From Cupriavidus pauculus (GTDB taxonomy: Bacteria; Pseudomonadota; Gammaproteobacteria; Burkholderiales; Burkholderiaceae): a DNA stretch of 64,000 bases. Both the position numbers and the translations under genes were made by a program. Shown here one piece after another: positions 15,871-25,194 of this stretch. Every line of letters starts with the position of its first letter. Positions within the stretch are counted from its first letter, which is position 1. The DNA is taken from NCBI RefSeq assembly GCF_008693385.1, contig NZ_CP044065.1, forward strand, positions 2,170,001 to 2,234,000, given 5' to 3'. The notes under the pieces are model-generated. The model had not been told where the DNA came from. It saw only the letters and a program-made list of their open reading frames with translations, and ran no database searches.

Positions 15871-18267
15871 ATGAACAAGCAGACCGAACCGTTCCTGCTC
15901 GACGCCAGCACCGCACGGGAATCCACGCCGCAGGTCGGCGTCTCCCGTCCGCACGAATCGGCCCACCTCCATGTGGCCGGCACCGCGACCTACACCGACG
16001 ATATCCCCGAACTGGCGGGCACGCTCCATGCCGCGCTCGGCATGAGCACCCGCGCGCATGCGCGCATTCGCGCCATCTCGCTCGACAAGGTGCGCGCCGC
16101 GCCCGGCGTGGTGGACGTGCTGACCGCCGCCGATATTCCCGCGGTCAACGACTGCGGCCCGATCCTCCACGACGATCCGATCCTCGCGAAGGATGTCGTG
16201 CACTTTATCGGGCAGCCGATCTTCGTGGTGGTGGCGTCCTCGCACGACGACGCCCGCCGCGCCGCGCGCCGCGCCGAGATCGAATACGAAGACCTGCCGC
16301 CGATCCTGTCGCCCGAGGCCGCGCACGCGGCCGGCAGCTACGTGCTGCCGCCGATGCACCTCAGGCGCGGCGAGCCGCAAACGCATATCGATGCCGCCGC
16401 GCATCGCGACGCGGGCAGCATCCGCCTGGGCGGGCAGGAACAGTTCTATCTGGAAGGCCAGATCGCCTACGCGGCGCCGCGCGAGAACGACGGCATGCAC
16501 GTGTGGTGCTCCACGCAGCATCCGACCGAAATGCAGCACGCGGTCGCGCATATGCTCGGCTGGCATGCGCACCAGGTGCTCGTGGAATGCCGGCGCATGG
16601 GCGGCGGCTTCGGCGGCAAGGAATCGCAATCGGCGATGTTCGCGTGCTGCGCGGCGCTGGCCGCGTGGAAGCTGCTGTGTCCCGTGAAGCTGCGCCCCGA
16701 CCGTGACGACGACATGATGATCACGGGCAAGCGCCATGACTTCAACTTCGACTTCGAGGTCGGCCACGACGACGACGGCCGCATCGAAGGGGTGCGCGTG
16801 GAGATGGTGTCGCGCGCGGGCTTCTCTGCGGACCTGTCGGGCCCCGTGATGACGCGCGCCATCTGCCACTTCGACAATGCCTACTGGCTGCCGAACGTGC
16901 AGATCGACGGATACTGCGGCCGCACCAATACGCAGAGCAATACCGCATTCCGCGGCTTCGGCGGCCCGCAGGGCGCGTTCGCGGTCGAGTACATCCTCGA
17001 CAATGTGGCCCGCAACGTTGGCAAGGACTCGCTGGCCGTGCGCCGCGCGAACTTCTACGGCAAGACCGAGCGCAACGTCACGCCGTATGGCCAGACTGTC
17101 GAGGACAACGTGATCCACGAACTCATCGACGAGCTCGTGGCATCGAGCGAATATCAGGCACGGCGCGACGCCACGCGCGCGTTCAACGCGACGAGCCCGA
17201 TCCTCAAGAAGGGCATCGCGATCACCCCGGTCAAGTTCGGCATCTCGTTCAACGTCGCGCACTTCAACCAGGCCGGCGCGCTCGTGCACGTCTACAACGA
17301 CGGCTCGGTGCTCGTGAACCATGGCGGCACCGAAATGGGCCAGGGCCTGAACACGAAGGTCGCGATGATCGTCGCCCACGAGCTCGGCATCCGCATGGAA
17401 CGCGTGCGCGTCACCGCCACCGACACCAGCAAGGTCGCCAACACCTCGGCCACGGCCGCGTCCACCGGCGCGGACCTCAACGGCAAGGCCGCGCAGGACG
17501 CCGCGCGCCAGATCCGCGAGCGCCTGACGGCATTCGTCGCGCGCAAGGCTGGGGTGGAGGCCGACACCGTGTGCTTCGGCGACGACCTCGTGGTCGCCGG
17601 CGAGTTGCGCATGGACTTCGGCGACCTCGCGCGCGAGTCCTACGTGGCGCGCGTGCAGCTGTGGTCGGACGGTTTCTATGTCACGCCCAAGCTGTACTGG
17701 GACCAGTCGAAGCTGCAGGGGCGCCCGTTCTACTACTACGCGTATGGCGCGGCATGCTCCGAAGTCATCGTGGACACGCTGACCGGCGAATGGAAGCTGC
17801 TGCGCGCGGACGCGCTGCACGATGCGGGCAAGTCGCTGAACCCGGCCATCGATATCGGGCAGGTGGAAGGCGCGTTCATCCAGGGCATGGGCTGGCTGAC
17901 CACCGAGGAACTGTGGTGGAACAAGGACGGCAAGCTCATGACGCATGCGCCGTCCACGTACAAGATCCCGACCGTCAACGACTGCCCGGAAGACTTCCAC
18001 GTGCGGCTGTTCCAGAACCGCAACGTCGAGGACAGCATCCACCGGTCCAAGGCCGTCGGCGAACCGCCGCTGCTGCTGCCGTTCTCGGTGTTTTTCGCCA
18101 TCCGCGACGCGATTGCCGCGGTGGGCGACTATCGCATCAATCCGCCACTGCGCGCGCCGGCCACGAGCGAGGCGATTCTCGATGCCGTGGAGGCGGTGCA
18201 GGCCATGCGGGCGGCGCAACCGGTCCCGGCCGCCGAGGCCACGGAGGCAGCGGCGCAAGCCGTCTGA
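15871..18267 (+). CDS. xdhB: Xanthine dehydrogenase large subunit (molybdopterin)
   Basis: This 798-residue protein carries the molybdenum cofactor domains. Visible motifs are MGGGFGGKESQ, FRGFGGPQGAF (cofactor binding), GGTEMGQGLNTK, and the active-site Glu region KAVGEPPLLLPFSV near the C-terminus. Length and order match the split-subunit XdhB family. It starts nine bases after xdhA with GAGGAGA as ribosome-binding site. Confidence 0.95.
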   Translation: MNKQTEPFLLDASTARESTPQVGVSRPHESAHLHVAGTATYTDDIPELAGTLHAALGMSTRAHARIRAISLDKVRAAPGVVDVLTAADIPAVNDCGPILHDDPILAKDVVHFIGQPIFVVVASSHDDARRAARRAEIEYEDLPPILSPEAAHAAGSYVLPPMHLRRGEPQTHIDAAAHRDAGSIRLGGQEQFYLEGQIAYAAPRENDGMHVWCSTQHPTEMQHAVAHMLGWHAHQVLVECRRMGGGFGGKESQSAMFACCAALAAWKLLCPVKLRPDRDDDMMITGKRHDFNFDFEVGHDDDGRIEGVRVEMVSRAGFSADLSGPVMTRAICHFDNAYWLPNVQIDGYCGRTNTQSNTAFRGFGGPQGAFAVEYILDNVARNVGKDSLAVRRANFYGKTERNVTPYGQTVEDNVIHELIDELVASSEYQARRDATRAFNATSPILKKGIAITPVKFGISFNVAHFNQAGALVHVYNDGSVLVNHGGTEMGQGLNTKVAMIVAHELGIRMERVRVTATDTSKVANTSATAASTGADLNGKAAQDAARQIRERLTAFVARKAGVEADTVCFGDDLVVAGELRMDFGDLARESYVARVQLWSDGFYVTPKLYWDQSKLQGRPFYYYAYGAACSEVIVDTLTGEWKLLRADALHDAGKSLNPAIDIGQVEGAFIQGMGWLTTEELWWNKDGKLMTHAPSTYKIPTVNDCPEDFHVRLFQNRNVEDSIHRSKAVGEPPLLLPFSVFFAIRDAIAAVGDYRINPPLRAPATSEAILDAVEAVQAMRAAQPVPAAEATEAAAQAV

Positions 18268-18274
18268 GCACGCG

Positions 18275-19273
18275 ATGCAGGACGCCCCGCTCAAGCCCTT
18301 CCGCTTTGCCGACGCCGCGCGCTGGATTCGCGCCGGCGTGCCCGTGGTCATGGTCACGATCGCCGAGGTGCGCGGTTCCGCGCCGCGCGAGGCCGGCATC
18401 CGCATGCTGGTCACGGCCGACGATCTCGTCGGCACCATCGGCGGCGGGCATCTCGAATGGCGCGGCATGGATATCGCGCGAGAGATGATGGCGGAACGCG
18501 CGGCCCCCCGTCGCATCGAACGGATTCCGCTCGGTCCCGCGCTCGGGCAATGCTGCGGCGGCGTGGTATGGCTCGCGTTCGAGGTGCTCGGCACGGAAGA
18601 CCTGCGCTGGCTCGACGCGGTGGAACAGGCGTTTGCGGCCGGGCATGGCATCGAACGCACGGTTTCGTTACGCCATGCGCAGCGGGCGGTCGCGTTCGCC
18701 GACAGCCGCGCGCTGCTGCCGGCGGTCACGCATGACGAGGATGGCTGGATCGACACGCTCGTGCCGGATCCGCTCCACGTCGTGCTGTTCGGCGCGGGCC
18801 ATGTCGGCCATGCGCTGGTCGGCGTGCTGGCGAACCTGCCCTGCCGCGTGCACTGGGTCGACGAGCGCGACACGCTGTTCCCCGGCGATCTGCCCGGCAA
18901 CGTCGAGGCCGAGGCCAGCGACACGCCCGAGGCCGTCGTCGATCAGGCCCCCGCCGGCAGCTACTTCCTCGTCATGACGCACAGCCATGCGCTGGACCTG
19001 TCGCTGTGCGAGCGCATCCTGCGGCGGACGGATTTCGCGTATTTCGGGCTGATCGGCTCGAAGACCAAGCGCGCGCGCTTCGAGCATCGGCTCTCGGACC
19101 ACGGCGTGGACCCCGTCCGCTTCGCGGAAATGACGTGTCCGATCGGTGTCGCCGGCATTACGGACAAGGCTCCGGCTATGATTGCGGTAGCGATCGTCGC
19201 CCAGTTGCTGCAGGTGCGGGATCAGCGCATTGCCGCGCTGTCCGCCAGCCGCATGGAGGCGGTGGCGCAGTAA
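18275..19273 (+). CDS. xdhC: Xanthine dehydrogenase accessory protein
   Basis: This 332-residue protein has an N-terminal XdhC/CoxI domain (VTIAEVRGSAPREAG, IGGGHLEW, CCGGVVWLAFE) and a C-terminal Rossmann domain (VVLFGAGHVGHAL, FGLIGSKTKRARF). It binds the molybdenum cofactor, promotes its sulfuration and inserts it into XdhB. It lies seven bases after xdhB and completes the xdhABC operon. Confidence 0.93.
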   Translation: MQDAPLKPFRFADAARWIRAGVPVVMVTIAEVRGSAPREAGIRMLVTADDLVGTIGGGHLEWRGMDIAREMMAERAAPRRIERIPLGPALGQCCGGVVWLAFEVLGTEDLRWLDAVEQAFAAGHGIERTVSLRHAQRAVAFADSRALLPAVTHDEDGWIDTLVPDPLHVVLFGAGHVGHALVGVLANLPCRVHWVDERDTLFPGDLPGNVEAEASDTPEAVVDQAPAGSYFLVMTHSHALDLSLCERILRRTDFAYFGLIGSKTKRARFEHRLSDHGVDPVRFAEMTCPIGVAGITDKAPAMIAVAIVAQLLQVRDQRIAALSASRMEAVAQ

Positions 19274-19335
19274 TCCGGCGCGCCGGGCTCACGAAGCCTG
19301 GCGCGAAGACACCGACAGACATAGAAGAGGGCCCC

Positions 19336-20358
19336 ATGACCATCGACGCCGCGCTCGCGGACAGGATCCGCCGTACCCCAAAGGCCGAACTGCACGTGCA
19401 TATCGAAGGCACGCTCGAACCCGAGCGTATCTTCCGCCTGGCCCAGCGCAACCAGGTCTCGCTGCCCTACCCCAGCGTCGAGGCGCTGCGCGAAGCGTAT
19501 GCGTTCACTGACCTGCAATCGTTTCTCGACATCTACTACGCGGGCGCCAGCGTGCTGCTGACCGAGGAAGATTTCTTCGACATGACGATGGACTACGTCC
19601 AGCGTGCCGTGGCCGACAACGTGCGCCACGCGGAGATCTTCTTCGACCCGCAGACCCATACCGCGCGCGGCGTGCCGATGGGCACCGTCATCGACGGCAT
19701 TGCCGACGCGCTCGCGCAGGCGCGCACCGAATACGATTTCTCGAGCAGCATGATCCTCTGCTTCCTGCGGCATCTGTCCGAGGAAGACGCGTTTGCCACG
19801 CTCGAGGCGGCGCTGCCCTATCGCGACCGCTTCGTCGGCGTGGGGCTCGACTCCTCCGAGCGGGGGCATCCCCCCGAGAAGTTCGCGCGCGTGTTCGCGC
19901 GCGCGAAGGAACTGGGTCTTCGCCTCGTCGCGCACGCGGGCGAGGAAGGCCCGGCGCAGTACGTGACCGACGCGCTCGACATCCTCCACGTGGAGCGCAT
20001 CGACCACGGCGTGCGCGCCATCGATGACGACGCGCTGATCGCGCGCCTCGCGAAAGAGCGCATCGCACTGACCGTGTGCCCGCTCTCCAACGTCAAGCTC
20101 AAGGTCTATCCGGACCTGCGCGACCATCCGGCCAAGCGCATGCTCGACGCCGGCGTGGTCGTGACGCTGCACTCGGACGATCCGGCCTACTTCGGCGGCT
20201 ATATGAACGCCAACTGGGAAGCCACGTTCGACGCGCTGCCGCTCGACGCCAGGGACGCGCACAAGCTCGCGCGCCATTCTTTCGAAGCGGCCTTTTTGCC
20301 CCCATCGCTGAAGGCCGAGTATCTCGCCGAGGTCGACCACTTCTGGGCGACACCTTAA
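19336..20358 (+). CDS. Adenine/adenosine deaminase (probably adenine deaminase, type 2)
   Basis: This 340-residue TIM-barrel amidohydrolase has AELHVHIEGTL (zinc His pair), GLDSSERG, VAHAGEEG, RIDHGVRA, and TLHSDDPAYFGGY (catalytic Asp). Zinc ligands and catalytic Glu and His are all present. The family holds both adenosine and adenine deaminases. The GLDSSE motif, where adenosine deaminases have a different loop, favours the bacterial type-2 adenine deaminase, which yields hypoxanthine for XdhAB. It follows xdhC by 62 bases and guanine deaminase is next. Confidence 0.85.
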   Translation: MTIDAALADRIRRTPKAELHVHIEGTLEPERIFRLAQRNQVSLPYPSVEALREAYAFTDLQSFLDIYYAGASVLLTEEDFFDMTMDYVQRAVADNVRHAEIFFDPQTHTARGVPMGTVIDGIADALAQARTEYDFSSSMILCFLRHLSEEDAFATLEAALPYRDRFVGVGLDSSERGHPPEKFARVFARAKELGLRLVAHAGEEGPAQYVTDALDILHVERIDHGVRAIDDDALIARLAKERIALTVCPLSNVKLKVYPDLRDHPAKRMLDAGVVVTLHSDDPAYFGGYMNANWEATFDALPLDARDAHKLARHSFEAAFLPPSLKAEYLAEVDHFWATP

Positions 20359-20370
20359 CAAGACCACATC

Positions 20371-21735
20371 ATGACCAGCACATTGTCCTTCCCGAGCCAG
20401 CCGCAAGGCGGCGCCACGCGTGTCATTCGCGGCCGCATCCTGCATTTCCTGCGCGACCCGCAGTTCCACGACGACGGCTACGAGTATTGGGAAGACGGTG
20501 TGCTGGTCGTGAAGGGCGGCCGCATTGCCGCGGCGGGCGACTACGCCACGCTCGCGCCGACGCTGCCGGCCGATGCCGAACTGATCGACCATCGCGGCAA
20601 GCTGATCGTGCCGGGCTTTATCGACACGCATATCCACTATCCGCAGACCGATATCATCGCGTCGCCGTCGCCGGGCCTGCTGCACTGGCTCGACACCTAC
20701 ACGTTTCCCGAGGAGCGCCGCTTCTCCGAGCCCGCCTATGCCCGCGCGGTGGCGGACTTCTTCACCGACGAGCTGCTGCGCAACGGCACCACGAGCGCGC
20801 TGGTCTGGAGCACCGTGCACGCGACGTCGGCTGACGCGCTCTTTGCCGCGAGCGAGGCGCGCAACCTGCGCATGATCACCGGCAAGGTGATGATGGACCG
20901 CAACTGCCCCGACTTCCTGCGCGATACCGCGGAAACCGGCGCGCGCGACTCCGCCGACCTGCTCTCGAAGTGGCACAACAAGGGCCGCCTCGCGTACGCG
21001 ATCACGCCGCGCTTCGCGCCCACCTCCAGCGAGGCGCAGCTGGCCGCGTGCGGCGAACTCGCGCGCGCGCATCCGGACGCATTTATCCAGACGCACGTCG
21101 CCGAGAACCGCGACGAGGTCAAGTGGGTGGCCGAGCTGTTTCCCGACGCGCGCAGCTATCTCGATGTCTACGACCGCTACGGCCTGCTGCGGCCCGGCGC
21201 GTTCTACGGGCATGCGATCTACCTCGACCCCGACGACCGCCGGCGCCTGGCCGACAGCGGCGCGGCCGTGGCGCACTGCCCGACCTCGAACCTGTTTCTG
21301 GGCAGCGGGTTCTACGACTTCCACCAGTCCGATGCCCACCGCCTCAACGTGACGCTGGCCACCGACGTGGGCGGCGGCACCTCGTTCTCGATGTTCCGCA
21401 CGATGAATGCCGCGCACAAGGTGGCCCGCATGGGCGGCTATCACCTGACCGCGCTGCGCATGTTCTACCTTGCCACGCGCGCCGCGGCCGAGGCGCTGGG
21501 CTGGGCGGACCGCATCGGCAGCTTCGAGGCCGGCTGCGAGGCCGACTTCATCGTGCTCGATCCCGATGCCACGCCGCTGATCGCCCGCCGCAGCAGCCGC
21601 TCGGAGACGCTCGAGGAGCAGTTGTTCGCGTTCGCGATGCTTGGCGACGACCGCGTGATCGAGGATGTCTACATCATGGGCAAGGCCGTGGGCGAGGCAA
21701 CGGCGCCCAAATATGGCTTATCTGCTATGGCTTGA
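20371..21735 (+). CDS. guaD: Guanine deaminase
   Basis: This 454-residue amidohydrolase has PGFIDTHIHYPQTDIIASP (zinc site and guanine-deaminase signature), QTHVAENRDEVKW, YGHAIYL, CPTSNLFLGSGFY and ATDVGGGTSFSM. It deaminates guanine to xanthine for oxidation by XdhAB. It starts 12 bases after the preceding deaminase and so belongs to the same purine operon. Confidence 0.94.
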   Translation: MTSTLSFPSQPQGGATRVIRGRILHFLRDPQFHDDGYEYWEDGVLVVKGGRIAAAGDYATLAPTLPADAELIDHRGKLIVPGFIDTHIHYPQTDIIASPSPGLLHWLDTYTFPEERRFSEPAYARAVADFFTDELLRNGTTSALVWSTVHATSADALFAASEARNLRMITGKVMMDRNCPDFLRDTAETGARDSADLLSKWHNKGRLAYAITPRFAPTSSEAQLAACGELARAHPDAFIQTHVAENRDEVKWVAELFPDARSYLDVYDRYGLLRPGAFYGHAIYLDPDDRRRLADSGAAVAHCPTSNLFLGSGFYDFHQSDAHRLNVTLATDVGGGTSFSMFRTMNAAHKVARMGGYHLTALRMFYLATRAAAEALGWADRIGSFEAGCEADFIVLDPDATPLIARRSSRSETLEEQLFAFAMLGDDRVIEDVYIMGKAVGEATAPKYGLSAMA

Positions 21736-21811
21736 TGAACATCAACACAATTGTCACCAAAGCCCTTTAGCCTTTTCCGGCCATCACCATGACCGATACC
21801 GGAAGAACCGC

Positions 21812-22996
21812 ATGCCTGCCCGCTCCGACAACGCACTGACCGAAGCCAGTGCGTTCGCCACCCCCGGCCCCGACCATTCCAGGGCCGCCCAGCCCGGACG
21901 CCAGTCCGCCTCCACGGAACTGCCCGAGCCCATCGCGGCCGACGCACCGCTGCCGGGCCGCAAGGTCATCCGCGGCTGGCTGATTCCGCTGGGCCGGCGC
22001 AGCACGCCGCGCGCGCTCATGCTGTTCGCGTTCGATTACCTGCTGTTCGCGGCCGTGATGGCCGCACTCGTGCTGGTGACGCCGTGGTGGGCCAAGCTCG
22101 GCATCGGCGTGCTGGCCGGCCTCGTGATCGCACGGCTGTTCATCATCGGCCACGATGCCTGCCACCAGAGCCTGACCGCGCGCCGCGGCCTCAACAAGTG
22201 GATCGGCCGGCTGACGTTCCTGCCCTCGCTGACACCGTACAGCCTGTGGGAAGTGGGCCATAACGTCGTGCACCACGGCTATACGAACCTCAAGGGCTTC
22301 GACTTCGTCTGGGCGCCCTACTCGCTCGAGGAATTCCGCGCGCTGCCGCGCTGGCGCCGCGCGCTGGAGCGCGTGTACCGCAACGGCTTCGGCGCGGGGC
22401 TCTACTACCTCGTGGAGATCTGGTGGTTCAAGATGTTCTTCCCGAGCAAGCGGCAGATGGCCACGCGCCGTGCGATCTTCACGTGGGACTGCGTGCTCGT
22501 GGCCGCGTTCGGCGCGCTGTGGATCGGCACGCTGGCCGCGCTGGCTCTCGCCACGGACCAGTCCGTGACGCTGCTGGTGGCCACCGGCTTCGTGCTGCCG
22601 TTCCTCGTCTGGAACCTGACGGTCGGCTTCGTGCTCTACGTTCACCATACGCATACGAGCGTGGCCTGGTACGACACCAAGGCGATGTGGGCCAAGGCGC
22701 AGCCGTTCGTCTCGACGACCGTGCATCTGCGCTTCCGCCATGGCATTGGCGCGGCGCTCCATCACATCATGGAACATACGGCACACCACGTGGACATGAG
22801 CGTGCCGCTGTACCAGCTCAAACGCGCGCAGGCGCTGCTCGAGCACGCGCTGCCGGGCCGCATCATCGTCGAGAACTTCTCGTGGCGCTGGTATTTCGAC
22901 ACGGCCCGCCGCTGCAAGCTCTATGACTTCAAGGCGCTGTGCTGGACCGATTTTCGCGGGCGCCAGACCAGCGAGAACGCACCGGTGCCGACCTGA
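21812..22996 (+). CDS. Membrane fatty acid desaturase
   Basis: This 394-residue membrane protein has the three histidine boxes of acyl-lipid desaturases: GHDACHQ, GHNVVHHGYTN, and HHIMEHTAHHVDM. At least four membrane segments lie around them (about 70-115 and 225-275). It would use a di-iron centre to insert a double bond into a membrane acyl chain. The start (MPARSDN) is the first ATG with a plausible N-terminus; the first 45 residues are low-complexity. It is 76 bases after guaD in the same direction but has no obvious link to purine degradation. Confidence 0.85.
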   Translation: MPARSDNALTEASAFATPGPDHSRAAQPGRQSASTELPEPIAADAPLPGRKVIRGWLIPLGRRSTPRALMLFAFDYLLFAAVMAALVLVTPWWAKLGIGVLAGLVIARLFIIGHDACHQSLTARRGLNKWIGRLTFLPSLTPYSLWEVGHNVVHHGYTNLKGFDFVWAPYSLEEFRALPRWRRALERVYRNGFGAGLYYLVEIWWFKMFFPSKRQMATRRAIFTWDCVLVAAFGALWIGTLAALALATDQSVTLLVATGFVLPFLVWNLTVGFVLYVHHTHTSVAWYDTKAMWAKAQPFVSTTVHLRFRHGIGAALHHIMEHTAHHVDMSVPLYQLKRAQALLEHALPGRIIVENFSWRWYFDTARRCKLYDFKALCWTDFRGRQTSENAPVPT

Positions 22997-22999
22997 AGG

Positions 23000-23028
23000 T
23001 GGACGGCGCGAGGCCGCACCGTTATAAT
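23000..23028 (+). promoter_or_regulatory. Sigma-70 promoter of the manganese riboswitch
   Basis: The -35 TGGACG (23000-23005) and the perfect -10 TATAAT (23023-23028) are 17 bases apart. Transcription should start near 23035, just before the riboswitch core. Confidence 0.75.
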
Positions 23029-23035
23029 GCGGCCT

Positions 23036-23195
23036 TCCATTGGGGAGTAGCCGCCTCGTTCCATGCCATGCGATGCCATGCCATGTCGTGAACGGGGGCG
23101 TACGTCAACAGACTTGACTGGGTTTCCAGTTATGGCGTGCGCAGTCATGTACCACGGTACAGGGGCCTGGCGAGACCGATGACCTCTCCTTTCTG
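23036..23195 (+). ncRNA. yybP-ykoY manganese riboswitch
   Basis: The leader of the UPF0016 gene contains the class signatures: TTGGGGAGTAGCC at the 5' side (23040 on), ACGTCAACAGACTTGACTG in the middle (23101 on) and GGCGAGACC with ACCTCTCC on the 3' side (23169-23189). These correspond to the two conserved loops that meet to form the Mn2+ pocket. The class binds Mn2+ and turns on manganese exporters such as MntP and UPF0016 proteins, which is what follows. The boundaries are approximate. Confidence 0.85.
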
Positions 23196-23267
23196 GCCGG
23201 GCCGGGAAAGGCGAGTGTCATTGGCATCTCGCGATGCATTGCGGCCCGGGTTGTTCCCACACAAAAG

Positions 23268-23843
23268 ATGGAATCATTCCTCGTCTCCACGGGTATCGTG
23301 GCGCTCGCCGAAATGGGCGACAAAACCCAGCTGCTGTCTCTCGTGCTCGCCGCACGCTATCGCAAGCCCGTTCCCATCATCCTTGGCATCCTGATCGCCA
23401 CGCTCGTCAATCACGGCTTTGCCGGTGCGCTGGGCGGCTGGATCACGCATGTGCTCGGCGCCAATCTGCTGCGATGGATTCTCGGCCTCGGCTTTATCGC
23501 GATGGCCGGGTGGATGCTGATCCCCGACAAGCTCGACGACGCCGAGCAGGCGAAGCCGGTCAAGGGCGCCATCGGCATTCTCGGCACGACGATCGTCGCG
23601 TTCTTCTTCGCCGAGATGGGCGACAAGACGCAGATCGCCACTGTTGCGCTCGCCGCGCGCTTTCCCACGCAGGTCATCGCGGTCGTGGCCGGCACGACGT
23701 TCGGCATGATGCTCGCCAACGCGCCCGCCGTGCTGCTGGGCGACAAGTTCGCGAACAAGATGCCGATCGCGCTGGTACACAAGATCGCTGCGGCGATTTT
23801 CCTGGTGCTGGGCCTGCTGGCGCTGTTCAACGTCGGCGGCTGA
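23268..23843 (+). CDS. UPF0016/GDT1-family manganese exporter
   Basis: This 191-residue protein has two homologous three-helix halves. Each half carries the signature EMGDKTQ (LAEMGDKTQLLSL and FAEMGDKTQIATV), whose acidic residues bind the cation. Family members (TMEM165, Gdt1, bacterial MneA) move Mn2+ or Ca2+ across membranes. An Mn2+ riboswitch immediately upstream strongly favours manganese export from the cytoplasm. It has its own promoter and is not part of the purine operon. Confidence 0.9.
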   Translation: MESFLVSTGIVALAEMGDKTQLLSLVLAARYRKPVPIILGILIATLVNHGFAGALGGWITHVLGANLLRWILGLGFIAMAGWMLIPDKLDDAEQAKPVKGAIGILGTTIVAFFFAEMGDKTQIATVALAARFPTQVIAVVAGTTFGMMLANAPAVLLGDKFANKMPIALVHKIAAAIFLVLGLLALFNVGG

Positions 23844-23860
23844 TCCAGCCCTGCAGACGC

Positions 23861-23884
23861 AAAAAAACGGGGCGGATGCCCCGT
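23861..23884 (-). terminator. Intrinsic terminator of puuD (minus strand)
   Basis: On the minus strand ACGGGGC and GCCCCGT form a stem around ATCC and run into seven T residues. It lies about 60 bases after puuD. A second inverted repeat, TCAAACCA/TGGTTTGA (23885-23909), precedes it and may extend the structure. Confidence 0.8.
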
Positions 23885-23945
23885 TCAAACCATCGACGGT
23901 CTGGTTTGAGCCGGGCCGTCGATCACCGATGCCCGTTTCAGTGGG

Positions 23946-25169
23946 TCAGTTGGCGGTCGCCGCCCCACCCTCGAACCATTGCCCCAGCAATGCACGCTCG
24001 TCGTCCGTGATCTGCGTGACGTTGCCGAGCGGCATGGCCTTCTGCTGCACCGCCTGCTGATAGATCAGCTGCGCGTGCGCCTTGATTTCGTCCACCGTAT
24101 CGAGTTTGATGCCCTTGGCGGCGGTCGGCATCATCTTCGGCTGCTCCGCGTGGCACTGCACGCATCGCGCGTTGATGATCTCCTGCACCTTGTGGAAGCT
24201 CACGGCATTCGCGGCAGCATTCCCGGCAGCATCGGCGCCGCCGGCACTCGCCACGACCGGACGCGGCTGCGGCGCGATGATGAACGCCACCACACCGAGC
24301 ACCGCCACGCCCGCGGCGGGCCAGGCGATATTGATCTTGCCCTTGTGCTTGAGGATAAAGAACTGCCGCACCAGCACGCCCGCCAGCATGATCAGGATCA
24401 GCACCAGCCAGTTGTACTTGTGCGCGTACGTCATGCTGTAGTGGTTCGACAGCATCGCGAACAGCACGGGCAACGTGAAGTAGGTGTTGTGCACGCTGCG
24501 CTGCTTGCCCCGCTTGCCGTGGATCGGATCGACGGGCTGCCCCGCCTTCAGCGCGGCCACGACCTTGCGTTGCCCCGGGATGATCCACACCAGCACGTTC
24601 GCGCTCATGATCGTCGCGATCATCGCGCCGGTCAGCAGGAACGCCGCGCGGCCCGAGAACACGTGGCACGCGACGAACGCGGCCAGCGCCACGTAGACCG
24701 CCACCATGATGCCGACCATGCGGTCGCTCTTGCCGAAGACACGGCAGATGCAGTCGTAGACCACCCAGCCGATCAGCAGATAGGACACCGCGAAGCCGAC
24801 CGCCGCGCCGGGCGACATGTCCCAGACGTTCTTGTCGATCAGGAACGTGCTTGCGTTGAACAGATACAGCACCACCAGCAGCGCGAAGCCGGTCATCCAG
24901 GTCGAGTAGGACTCCCAATAGAACCAGTGCAGGTTCGGCGGCAGCTGCTTTGGCGCGGTCAGGTACTTCTGCGGGTTATAGAACCCGCCGCCGTGCACGG
25001 CCCACAGTTCGCCATCGACGCCGCGGGCCTTGAGTTCGGGATCGTCGGGGCGCGTCAGCGAGTTGTCGAGCCAGACGAAATAGAACGACGAGCCGATCCA
25101 CGCGATCGCGGTGATCACGTGTGCCCATCGCAGCAGCATGTTGAACCAGTCGAGGATATAGCCTTCCAT
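23946..25169 (-). CDS. puuD: Urate oxidase/hydroxylase PuuD with cytochrome c domain
   Basis: This 407-residue protein has about eight membrane helices (residues 1-310), with conserved GSSFYFVWLDNSL and CRVFGKSDRM. A C-terminal cytochrome c domain (about 335-405) has haem motif CVQCH and a later Met ligand candidate (QKAMPLG). PuuD enzymes oxidise urate to 5-hydroxyisourate and pass electrons to the respiratory chain instead of making peroxide. It follows uraH by 25 bases. ATG 25169 fits the family N-terminus (MEGYILDWFN). Confidence 0.9.
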   Translation of the reverse strand: MEGYILDWFNMLLRWAHVITAIAWIGSSFYFVWLDNSLTRPDDPELKARGVDGELWAVHGGGFYNPQKYLTAPKQLPPNLHWFYWESYSTWMTGFALLVVLYLFNASTFLIDKNVWDMSPGAAVGFAVSYLLIGWVVYDCICRVFGKSDRMVGIMVAVYVALAAFVACHVFSGRAAFLLTGAMIATIMSANVLVWIIPGQRKVVAALKAGQPVDPIHGKRGKQRSVHNTYFTLPVLFAMLSNHYSMTYAHKYNWLVLILIMLAGVLVRQFFILKHKGKINIAWPAAGVAVLGVVAFIIAPQPRPVVASAGGADAAGNAAANAVSFHKVQEIINARCVQCHAEQPKMMPTAAKGIKLDTVDEIKAHAQLIYQQAVQQKAMPLGNVTQITDDERALLGQWFEGGAATAN

Positions 25170-25194
25170 GATGTGTCTCCTTCCCCGCGCCCGA

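Noticed and set aside
13051..18924. Open minus-strand frame of nearly 2,000 codons opposite xdhABC
   Set aside because: It is the antisense shadow of high-GC genes: His/Arg/Ala-rich, no domain, and fully covered by well-supported plus-strand genes.
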